Under the pieces are notes generated by a model, which worked only from the letters and a program-made list of their open reading frames with translations, was not told where the DNA came from and ran no database searches. DNA of 5,302 bases from Rickettsiales bacterium (GTDB lineage: Bacteria > Pseudomonadota > Alphaproteobacteria > Rickettsiales > UBA3002). Shown piece by piece: positions 1 to 5,302 of this stretch. The stretch's first letter is position 1, and every line of letters starts with the position of its first letter. The translations under genes were made by a program, and so were the position numbers. The stretch spans positions 1 to 5,302 of the forward strand of contig JAJTIB010000177.1 in the NCBI GenBank assembly GCA_021300075.1, given 5' to 3'.

Positions 1-737
1 ACCCGCAGCGAACCGCGACCAGTGGCATAGGCTTCGGTGATGGTTTCACGCGCCTCAGCAATAAAGCCGCCGGTCGGGAAATCCGGCCCCTGCACATGGT
101 TCATCAACGTTTCAATCCGCGCATCAGGACTTTTGATGAGGTAGATGAGCGCATCGCAGATTTCGAGGATGTTATGCGGCGGAATCGACGTCGCCATCCC
201 TACTGCGATGCCTTCGGCGCCATTAGCCAGAAGGTTGGGGAAGCCCGCCGGCATCACCGTCGGCTCCTGCTCCGTGCCATCGTAAGTAGGGCGGAAATCC
301 ACCGTGTCGGAGGTAATATCTTCCATCAACGCGACGGCGACATCCGTCAGCCGTGCCTCGGTATAGCGCATCGCCGCCGGATTATCACCATCGATTGAAC
401 CGAAATTCCCCTGCCCCTCGACCAGCGGATAGCGTACGGCGAAACTCTGCGCGAGACGCACCATCGTGTCATAAACCGCCGTATCGCCATGGGGGTGGTA
501 TTTACCAATCACGTCCCCGACCACGCGGGCGCATTTCTTGAAGCCCGCACTTGGGTCGAGTTTAAGCTGGAGCATGGCGTAAAGGAGGCGGCGATGTACA
601 GGCTTCAGGCCATCCCGCACGTCTGGCAGTGAGCGGGCGGTGATGGTTGAAAGCGCGTAAGCAAGATAACGCTCGCCCAGCGCGTCTTTGAATTCGACGC
701 GGTCAATCTGTTCAGGGGAGTGAGGTTTGGCGGCCAT
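1..737 (-). CDS. parC: DNA topoisomerase IV subunit A, N-terminal part (partial)
   Basis: This is the DNA-breaking and rejoining subunit of topoisomerase IV, which works with ParE to decatenate daughter chromosomes in the cytoplasm. The first 245 codons are present; the 3' end lies beyond position 1. Visible are the N-terminal signature RYLAYALSTITARSLPDVRD (residues 23-42) followed by GLKPVHRRLLYAM, the HPHGD motif at 81-85 within the quinolone-resistance region, and AMRYTEARLT (122-131) with the catalytic tyrosine at 125. The RYLAYALST and RYTEARLT forms fit ParC; GyrA would be expected to read closer to YLDYAMSVI and RYTEIRM. The ATG at 737 gives the expected short leader before the conserved core, and the next in-frame Met is residue 55. 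No clear Shine-Dalgarno sequence precedes it. It lies 51 bp downstream of an unrelated orphan gene, where recO would normally be the neighbour. GyrA is the only serious alternative and is unlikely. Confidence 0.94.
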   Translation of the reverse strand, partial: MAAKPHSPEQIDRVEFKDALGERYLAYALSTITARSLPDVRDGLKPVHRRLLYAMLQLKLDPSAGFKKCARVVGDVIGKYHPHGDTAVYDTMVRLAQSFAVRYPLVEGQGNFGSIDGDNPAAMRYTEARLTDVAVALMEDITSDTVDFRPTYDGTEQEPTVMPAGFPNLLANGAEGIAVGMATSIPPHNILEICDALIYLIKSPDARIETLMNHVQGPDFPTGGFIAEARETITEAYATGRGSLR

Positions 738-743
738 TGGCCA

Positions 744-787
744 GAGAAACTAGCGAAAAACCTAGGCAATGCAAGGGAAACTACGAA
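744..787 (-). repeat. Imperfect direct repeat pair upstream of parC
   Basis: Within the 51-bp gap before parC, two near-identical short sequences occur about 31 bp apart: GGGAAACTACGAA at 775-787 and GAGAAACTAGCGAA at 744-757 (plus-strand reading). They differ by one substitution and one inserted base. A CCTAGG palindrome at 761-766 lies between them. The pair could be a binding site controlling parC, a trace of a small duplication, or chance. No convincing promoter or hairpin terminator is visible in the gap. Confidence 0.35.
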
Positions 788-788
788 C

Positions 789-1763
789 CTACGCGCTATA
801 ATGGACACTGCCTGAGTCGATAGGATGAGCTTGTGGTGGCACAGGTGAGGGCGTCACGGGCACATCCCTGGGCACATGAGTCACCGGTAAGCCTCTGGCC
901 AAGTCTATGCCAACTGACGGGGGTGGAAAACTGGTATCAGAAGCCGAAATTCTCGTACCTGGAGGTGGAGGAGGCGGTGGGGGTGGCGTCAAGATTACAG
1001 GTTGAGCAGGCGCCTGCCCCGGTTGCACCTCTTGCCTCGGTCCCCCTTGCGCGCTACCGCCGGCGGGCGAAGGTGTTGAAGGGGAATCGCCCTTGGCCCA
1101 GTTATTGCCAAGATTCGCACCCATAATCAGTCCCATTGGCAGCAAAAGAACCATCAGAATTTTCTGGAACGGGCCGGCACCAAACATGCTGGAGATAAAC
1201 CATGCTCCAAGCCCACCGACTATCGAACCGATAAGACCGCCCGGATTCTTGAATACATTGGAAACCCACTCCGCCGCTTTACTACCCAAACCTTGGGTTT
1301 CATCTTTTAAACCTTGAACGGAACTGGTACTGGATCCTGTGGATCCGCCAGTCTGACCTTGTGCAATTTTAGTTTGTCTTTGAGACTCCTCCGCCGCTCT
1401 TCTGGCATCAGCCGCCTTACTTTGTACCAATTGATTTGCGCTTCTGACTTTTTCATTAGCTACCTGAATTTCTTCAGCGTTATTAGCACTAATCGCGCTT
1501 TGTAGCTCCTTATTGGCGGCTTCAAGATCCTCAAGAGCTTTGGCGGCTTCCTCATTTAATCTTGCTGCCTCTCTTGTTTTTTCTTCGGCTTTATTTCTAG
1601 CCGCATTCCTTACCACCGCTGCACCAGCTGCATCGGCTTGTTCTTTCGCTTTTCTGGCGATCTCATTGGCGTTGCTTGCCGCCGTATCGGCAGCCGAAGG
1701 CGCAGCCGTTGTGGACGCCGGAGCGTTTGGGGATGGTGATGGTGAAGTTACAGCGTCTGCCAT
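789..1763 (-). CDS. Hypothetical protein: Ala-rich coiled coil, membrane hairpin, proline-rich tail
   Basis: I do not recognise this 324-residue protein. In order it shows: a Pro/Ser/Ala/Thr-rich, probably disordered start without a signal peptide (1-30); a long Ala-rich helix dense in Lys, Arg, Glu and Gln, likely coiled coil (about 32-135); a Gly/Ser/Thr linker (about 136-150); two hydrophobic stretches at about 176-195 and 198-217, joined by a short Gly-Pro turn, fitting a membrane hairpin; and a Pro/Gly/Gln-rich tail (about 226-324) with nine consecutive prolines at 260-268. The ATG at 1763 has a good Shine-Dalgarno, TAAGGA, seven bases upstream. All 13 Arg codons are AGA or AGG, and GC is 48% over 1381-1680, both unlike era, recO and parC. 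It sits between recO (77 bp away) and parC (51 bp away), which are commonly adjacent in Alphaproteobacteria. The coding call is strong because of the start site, length and organised composition. Function is unknown; a membrane-anchored scaffold or surface protein is a guess. Confidence 0.8.
   Translation of the reverse strand: MADAVTSPSPSPNAPASTTAAPSAADTAASNANEIARKAKEQADAAGAAVVRNAARNKAEEKTREAARLNEEAAKALEDLEAANKELQSAISANNAEEIQVANEKVRSANQLVQSKAADARRAAEESQRQTKIAQGQTGGSTGSSTSSVQGLKDETQGLGSKAAEWVSNVFKNPGGLIGSIVGGLGAWFISSMFGAGPFQKILMVLLLPMGLIMGANLGNNWAKGDSPSTPSPAGGSAQGGPRQEVQPGQAPAQPVILTPPPPPPPPPGTRISASDTSFPPPSVGIDLARGLPVTHVPRDVPVTPSPVPPQAHPIDSGSVHYSA
960..986 (-). other. Nine-proline tract in the orphan gene; G-rich on the plus strand
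   Basis: Nine consecutive proline codons (residues 260-268) use all four CCN codons except that most are CCA and CCT, so this is not a simple triplet expansion. Runs of three or more prolines are known to stall ribosomes and need elongation factor P. The plus (template) strand carries repeated GG doublets plus one GGGGG across 961-987, a possible two-tier G-quadruplex. The tract itself is seen directly; stalling and DNA folding are inferred. Confidence 0.75.
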
Positions 1764-1770
1764 AGGTTTT

Positions 1771-1776
1771 TCCTTA
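1771..1776 (-). promoter_or_regulatory. Shine-Dalgarno site of the orphan gene
   Basis: On the minus strand TAAGGA lies seven bases before the ATG at 1763. It is the clearest ribosome binding site among the genes in this window and fixes the start of the orphan gene. Confidence 0.75.
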
Positions 1777-1807
1777 GGGTTATATTAGCAAAAACCGAGG
1801 CCGAGAA

Positions 1808-1816
1808 TTGTGACAA
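1808..1816. promoter_or_regulatory. Short dyad in the recO-orphan gene gap
   Basis: TTGTGACAA is a perfect 9-base dyad around a central G, set in an AT-rich patch between the recO stop and the orphan start. It could be half of an operator, but a dyad this short often arises by chance. The rest of the gap (1764-1840) shows only weak promoter-like hexamers: TATAAC at 1779-1784 with TTCTCG at 1802-1807, 17 bases apart. That start point would fall inside the Shine-Dalgarno, so I do not call it a promoter. There is no clear terminator. Confidence 0.2.
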
Positions 1817-1840
1817 ATTGATGAAGATTAGACTATTGGC

Positions 1841-2596
1841 CTAAGCCGAGACACGGCTGGTAGCCATGCGCCCCACCTGCTCGCTCAAACGCGCCCGAAG
1901 CGGTGGCAAGGGTCGGTGAATCGCCGCCAATAGCCAATGTTCGATGAAATGTGCGGTCATTTTCAAGCCATCCGCTAGTTCGCTCCATTCGGGACGCGCC
2001 GTTCCCTCGCGCAGGAAAACTGGCAAAGGCAATAGTTTGGCTGCATATTGTGCCCCCGCCGCGCGGCAGACCGCACGCCCCGATTTGGGCGATACATATT
2101 GCAGATCCTCACGGCTGCCGGTCGCCGCGCAGCTCGACAAATCAAGGCCGAAGCCGAGTACTTCCAGAATTGCTATCTCAAGTCCGATATAATGGGGCAG
2201 CCAGTGCTGCGCCTCAGACATATGAAGCATCATCTCCAGCAGACGCGCCACACCGCCAAAAATTTCAGGGTGCGGGTCGTGCTCTGGCAGACTGGTTTTC
2301 ATGAGTGTCGCGAGCGAAGAAATGGCTGTGAGTTTGATGGGGTCGGCCAGCACCCTCGCCGCATAGGGAGTGATAATTTCAAGCGTCACCCGCCCCAGAT
2401 GTTCGGGCAGTCGCGATTGAAAATTCGCCTCTACCAGCGTCAATGGCTCGAGGCCCGCGCGATGGCGGCGGCTGAGTGCGCCCTTGACGATCGCTTTAAC
2501 AATGCCGTGTGTGGGCGTCAATAACGTGACCAGCGCGTCATACTCGGCGAATTTCGCCGCCTCCAGCACCAGTGCCTGTTCCTGCCACTCAATCAT
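1841..2596 (-). CDS. recO: DNA repair protein RecO
   Basis: RecO is the recombination mediator of the RecF pathway: with RecR it helps load RecA onto SSB-coated single-stranded DNA and anneals complementary strands during gap repair. The 251 residues match the usual family length (about 240-250). The N-terminal OB-fold region (about 1-80) begins MIEWQEQALVLEAAKFAEYD and includes the basic segment around KGALSRRHRAG (38-48) expected to contact DNA. The helical C-terminal domain carries the strongly conserved stretch LGFGLDLSSCAATG (147-160) and YVSPKSGRAVCRAAGA (167-182). Only two cysteines (156 and 177) are visible in this region, so a four-cysteine zinc site as found in some RecO proteins is not evident. 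The ATG overlaps the era stop as ATGA (2593-2596), and no strong ribosome site precedes it, so translation probably couples to era. Arg codons are mostly CGN with at least one AGG (residue 81). Confidence 0.95.
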   Translation of the reverse strand: MIEWQEQALVLEAAKFAEYDALVTLLTPTHGIVKAIVKGALSRRHRAGLEPLTLVEANFQSRLPEHLGRVTLEIITPYAARVLADPIKLTAISSLATLMKTSLPEHDPHPEIFGGVARLLEMMLHMSEAQHWLPHYIGLEIAILEVLGFGLDLSSCAATGSREDLQYVSPKSGRAVCRAAGAQYAAKLLPLPVFLREGTARPEWSELADGLKMTAHFIEHWLLAAIHRPLPPLRARLSEQVGRMATSRVSA

Positions 2597-3501
2597 CCGT
2601 GTTTAAGACCCAACATAGCATACATAGCGGGTTGCTCTTTCCAGTCTTCGCGTACTTTGACGAAGAGAAATAAATGGCACGGATGACCGAATACACGGGC
2701 GATTTCCTGCCGCGCCGCCATGCCGATAGCTTTGAGCTGCGCGCCGCCATTACCGATGACGATAATTTTCTGCCGTTCATTCTGCACCACGATAATCTGA
2801 CGGATCTCAATACTGCCATCCGCCCGTTCGTCGTAGGATTCGGTTTCGACCGCCAGCGTATAAGGAATCTCTTCACTTAGACGCAGAAAACACTGTTCTC
2901 GGGTTAATTCGGCGGCCAGAAACCGCATTGGGATCTCGGTCATCGTGTCTTCAGGAAATAAGAATGGGCTTTGGGGCAACGCCGCACTCACTTTGTCGAG
3001 AAGCACCGTAAGCCCGTCACGCTTTAATGCCGAAATCATGAATACATCCGCGAATGTCGCGCGCGCCTGAAACCATGCGACAAGCGCCAGTAGCTTCGCT
3101 TTATCTGCCAGCACATCCACCTTATTAAGGGCCAGATAAAGCGGCTTATGGATGGATTTTAGTCGCTCAAGTGCGGCTTCCGTCTCAGCATCCGGCTTGC
3201 GTTTCACGTCATAGAGAAATAGCACCGCATCCGCCTCCGAGGCGCTACTCCAGGCGCAATCCACCATCGCTTTTTCAAAGCGTTTCTGAGCGGCGAAGAT
3301 ACCCGGAACATCGACCAGCACCAATTGTGATTGCTGATGCATACAGATGCCGGTGATACGGCTCCGCGTCGTCTGTGCTTTGGGAGTGACGATGGAAATC
3401 TTGCTGCCCACCAGTGCGTTGAGCAGTGTAGATTTTCCAGCGTTCGGCGCGCCGATAAGGGCGACAAATCCGCAGCGCGTAGTTGGTAAGGCATACGTCA
3501 T
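2593..3501 (-). CDS. era: GTPase Era, ribosome assembly factor
   Basis: Era is an essential GTPase that binds the 3' end of 16S rRNA and checks 30S subunit assembly; it acts in the cytoplasm and partly at the membrane. At 302 residues it has normal length. The GTPase domain shows G1 GAPNAGKS (17-24), the switch I TTR segment (44-46), G3 DVPG (64-67), G4 NKVD (126-129) and G5 SAL (157-159). The KH RNA-binding domain follows (about 195-290), with the GxxG loop GNGG at 250-253 and the family ending KVREDWKEQP (282-291). G3 reads DVPG where Era proteins usually have DTPG; the essential Asp and Gly are kept. The ATG at 3501 puts the usual short leader before the G1 loop, but has no Shine-Dalgarno upstream. 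recO follows with a 4-bp overlap. The usual upstream partner rnc is missing; an outer-membrane efflux gene ends 46 bp before. All 17 Arg codons are CGN. Confidence 0.97.
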   Translation of the reverse strand: MTYALPTTRCGFVALIGAPNAGKSTLLNALVGSKISIVTPKAQTTRSRITGICMHQQSQLVLVDVPGIFAAQKRFEKAMVDCAWSSASEADAVLFLYDVKRKPDAETEAALERLKSIHKPLYLALNKVDVLADKAKLLALVAWFQARATFADVFMISALKRDGLTVLLDKVSAALPQSPFLFPEDTMTEIPMRFLAAELTREQCFLRLSEEIPYTLAVETESYDERADGSIEIRQIIVVQNERQKIIVIGNGGAQLKAIGMAARQEIARVFGHPCHLFLFVKVREDWKEQPAMYAMLGLKHG

Positions 3502-3507
3502 GCTGCG

Positions 3508-3535
3508 AGTATAGGCGGGTTCGCTAACGCCGCAA
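3508..3535 (-). promoter_or_regulatory. Candidate sigma70-type promoter for era-recO, predicted leaderless
   Basis: On the minus strand TTGCGG (3530-3535) and TATACT (3508-3513) are separated by 16 bases. The -10 matches the consensus at five of six positions; the -35 matches only in TTG. Transcription would start about seven bases after the -10, which is at or next to the A of the era ATG (3501). That fits the absence of a Shine-Dalgarno before era. The 46-bp gap contains no convincing intrinsic terminator for the upstream efflux gene, so read-through is also possible. Confidence 0.4.
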
Positions 3536-3547
3536 TCAAATTGGCGA

Positions 3548-4987
3548 TTACTTTTTTACTAGCACGTCTGCTGGCTGAGTTTCATCGTTTTTAGGCATCA
3601 GTACCGCCAGACCAAGAGCTTTATGATAGCGCACACTGGCATTAGCGGCATTGGCGCGTTCAAGGATAAGCAGCAGACTCGCCCGAACGCGCTCGGTCTC
3701 AGCGGTGGTGAGGTTGGTCATATCGCTCAGTCCGTTGCGGAAACGCTCCCTCTCCAGATTGGAAGCATCTTCACGGCCCTCTAACGCCCGCTGCTGGATA
3801 CGCATCGCGTTAACGCTTTCAAGCGTTTCGGAAAAAGCTGTGCGCGCCTCCTGCAGGGCGCCAATCACTTTCTGCTCATAGCGTAGCGTCGCCGCTTCCG
3901 CGCGGGCATTCGAAGCATCTACCTGACCACTGAGTCGGCCAAAATCAAGAAGAGGCGCACTGACATCCGCCGCCAGCGACCAGATGGGATTTTCGGCCGT
4001 GGACACTTTGCCCGAAACGTCGCGCAGACCGAAGAAGCTACCAATATTGATGCTGGGCCAGAGCTTCGCCTCAGCTACGGCTAAATCCGCCTGAGCGGCG
4101 ATCATTTCCTCACGCGCCGCTCGAATATCAGGACGGGCACGAATCACTGCCACATCATACGAGGCCAGTTCCGGCACGGGTGGCACGTTAAGTGGGGTAT
4201 CGGCATGGGGTTTGAGGAAAGCCGATAAACTTCCGGGCTTCTGTCCCATCAGGGCTTCAATCTGATACTGGGCGCTGCGGCGCTCTGCCCGCGCCAGGGG
4301 CAGCGCCACGGCTGTCTGCTCGCGCTGGGCACGGGCACGTGCGAGCTCGGCATCTCCTATCAATCCGCCATTCACCCGCGCCGCAAAAATTGCGACCTGT
4401 TCGTCCTGCACCTCGATCAGTGCGCGGGTGACACGCAAAGTTTCATTGGATTGCCGCCAAAGTACAATACTGCGAAGTAATTCAGCGATTAGGCGATTGC
4501 GAACGTCCTCGGCACTGGCGAGGGTGGCTCGACTACTCGCCTCGCTGGCTTCAATCGCCGAGCGCGTAGCACCAAACAGGTCAATCTCCCAGCTTGCATC
4601 AAACCCACCCTCTAGGACGGAGACAGGCTTGGTTGCACCAAGCTGACTATTACCACGTCCGGCGCTGCCACCGAGATTCACTTGTGGAAAAAGTCCCGAG
4701 GCGACGGTCGCATTCAGGGCGCGGGCTTCACGCACCCGCGACTCAGCAATCTTCATATCAAGATTTTGGGCCAGCAACTTATCGATCAACGGGTCCATAA
4801 GCGGGTCGTTAAAAATAACCCACCAACGCTGTGTTTCGCTGAATTCAGGCGATAGTATTTCGGCTTTCTGTGCCGATTCATTCGCAAACCACGGCACGGG
4901 TGATGTCCAGCCCTCTGCCAGAGTGCAGCCGGCAAGCGGCAACATCACTATTAATATCCACCATCGCGATGTTACAGGACGATTCAT
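3548..4987 (-). CDS. NodT-family outer-membrane efflux lipoprotein
   Basis: This is a TolC-like outer-membrane channel, the exit duct of a tripartite export pump. The 479 residues match the usual family length. The N-terminus is a lipoprotein signal: basic start, hydrophobic core (about 9-19) and lipobox LAGC with Cys at 21. The residue after Cys is Thr, not Asp, which fits sorting to the outer membrane. Two outer-membrane-efflux repeats follow. The first includes QRWWVIFNDPLMDPLI (53-68) and the hallmark WEIDLFG (133-139). The second includes RARPDIRAAREEM (283-295), KLWPSINIG (308-316) and LLDFGRLSGQVDASNARAE (346-364), with long Ala-rich helices between that form the periplasmic tunnel. 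The start ATG overlaps the upstream adaptor stop as ATGA, with a weak GGGAA ribosome site inside the adaptor's last codons, so the two are probably made together. The exported substrate cannot be inferred; drug, metal or other export are all possible. Confidence 0.94.
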   Translation of the reverse strand: MNRPVTSRWWILIVMLPLAGCTLAEGWTSPVPWFANESAQKAEILSPEFSETQRWWVIFNDPLMDPLIDKLLAQNLDMKIAESRVREARALNATVASGLFPQVNLGGSAGRGNSQLGATKPVSVLEGGFDASWEIDLFGATRSAIEASEASSRATLASAEDVRNRLIAELLRSIVLWRQSNETLRVTRALIEVQDEQVAIFAARVNGGLIGDAELARARAQREQTAVALPLARAERRSAQYQIEALMGQKPGSLSAFLKPHADTPLNVPPVPELASYDVAVIRARPDIRAAREEMIAAQADLAVAEAKLWPSINIGSFFGLRDVSGKVSTAENPIWSLAADVSAPLLDFGRLSGQVDASNARAEAATLRYEQKVIGALQEARTAFSETLESVNAMRIQQRALEGREDASNLERERFRNGLSDMTNLTTAETERVRASLLLILERANAANASVRYHKALGLAVLMPKNDETQPADVLVKK

Positions 4988-5302
4988 TTGCTGTTTCCCG
5001 TTGCAGATGAAGTGGGTGAGGTAGTCGTTGAAACTGCGGCGATGGTGGGCGTGGCATCAATAAATACATCCATCTGCTCACCGACATAGGTCGAAGAAGT
5101 GTCGCCCTGTAGCGCAAAAATTACCTGCAGCACCCGCGTATCCACTCGCTGACCGGCGACCGCCAGATTCTGTTTCGGCCGAACGTAAGGCTCAAAACGA
5201 ACAAAACTGAGCGGCAACGCATGCGTAGTATCGCCCCGGTGATAGGCCTTCCCGGTGGCGCCAGCCACCAAGCGATTGGCATTTTCCTCATCAAACTCTA
5301 CC
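4984..5302 (-). CDS. HlyD-type periplasmic adaptor (membrane fusion protein), C-terminal part (partial)
   Basis: The last 105 residues of a periplasmic adaptor that would link an inner-membrane pump to the outer-membrane channel encoded next. The reading frame is open to the window edge at 5302, so the start lies outside. The fragment reads through a beta-rich region (VEFDEENANRLVAGATG near the edge, then LPLSFVRFEPYVRPKQNL) into RVDTRVLQVIFAL and YVGEQMDVFIDA, a pattern I associate with C-terminal membrane-proximal domains of HlyD-like adaptors. A 20-odd residue Thr/Ser/Pro/Ala-rich tail follows. Its stop overlaps the start of the outer-membrane gene (ATGA, 4984-4987), which supports the assignment. 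From memory, adaptors with the RVDTRVLQVI motif often occur with ABC-type permeases rather than RND pumps; that is a weakly held inference, since the pump gene is not in the window. Confidence 0.82.
   Translation of the reverse strand, partial: VEFDEENANRLVAGATGKAYHRGDTTHALPLSFVRFEPYVRPKQNLAVAGQRVDTRVLQVIFALQGDTSSTYVGEQMDVFIDATPTIAAVSTTTSPTSSATGNSK

Noticed and set aside
1..737. Possible assignment as gyrA instead of parC
   Set aside because: The residues around the N-terminal signature and the catalytic tyrosine fit ParC better, and the neighbourhood near recO and era is the usual alphaproteobacterial parC site.
797..802. Perfect TATAAT on the plus strand near the end of the orphan gene
   Set aside because: There is no -35-like hexamer at a suitable distance and no plausible plus-strand gene downstream, so it is probably chance.
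605..808. Minus-strand 67-codon frame spanning the gap before parC
   Set aside because: It overlaps the start of parC in another frame and the end of the orphan gene; parC itself is unmistakable in its own frame.
1331..1346. Tandem TGGATCC repeats, resembling cloning-site sequence
   Set aside because: They read in frame as a Gly-Ser-Thr linker within the orphan gene, and no vector-like sequence surrounds them, so they are most simply coding.
1513..1788. Plus-strand 91-codon frame giving a very hydrophobic, membrane-like protein
   Set aside because: It lies exactly antisense to the Ala-rich coiled-coil region of the orphan gene. Runs of GCN alanine codons read on the other strand give Ser/Ala/Leu-rich hydrophobic strings, and there is no supporting ribosome site, so it is a shadow.
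2048..2524. Plus-strand 158-codon open frame
   Set aside because: It is fully antisense to recO, has no recognisable domains, and its Arg/His-rich composition is typical of an antisense reading of a GC-rich gene.
3516..3547. Possible hairpin terminator after the efflux gene (CGCC / GGCG pairings)
   Set aside because: The stems are only four base pairs with bulges and are not followed by a T run, so I do not call an intrinsic terminator.

Overview
The window looks like a chromosomal segment of an alphaproteobacterium, probably free-living or environmental rather than a strongly reduced genome. I infer this from the protein sequences (ParC, RecO and Era all read as alphaproteobacterial types), from the era-recO-parC order typical of that class, and from the fairly high GC of the housekeeping genes. 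All six genes lie on the minus strand, so in transcription order the window reads from right to left.

Right part (3548-5302): the C-terminal end of a HlyD-type periplasmic adaptor (membrane fusion protein) overlaps by an ATGA junction with a complete NodT-type outer-membrane efflux lipoprotein. Together they are two of the three parts of a tripartite export pump. The inner-membrane pump must lie beyond position 5302 or elsewhere. Middle (1841-3501): era (ribosome-assembly GTPase) and recO (recombination mediator) are joined by a second ATGA overlap and form a translationally coupled pair. A promoter-like sequence just before era would give a leaderless mRNA. The rnc gene (RNase III), which usually precedes era, is not here; the export genes occupy its place. 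Left part (1-737): the N-terminal 245 codons of parC, topoisomerase IV subunit A, including the catalytic tyrosine and the quinolone-resistance region.

Between recO and parC, which are often direct neighbours in this class, sits a 324-residue gene of no family I recognise (789-1763). It encodes a disordered Ala/Ser/Pro/Thr-rich N-terminus, a long Ala-rich charged helix or coiled coil, a two-segment membrane hairpin and a proline-rich tail with nine consecutive prolines. All 13 of its arginine codons are AGA or AGG, while all 17 in era are CGN, and its GC is lower than its neighbours'. It is the most unusual item here and the best candidate for a horizontally acquired or fast-evolving lineage-specific gene. 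Its function cannot be read from the sequence.

I saw no tRNA, rRNA, CRISPR array, insertion sequence, riboswitch or convincing intrinsic terminator. No intergenic gap exceeds 80 bases.
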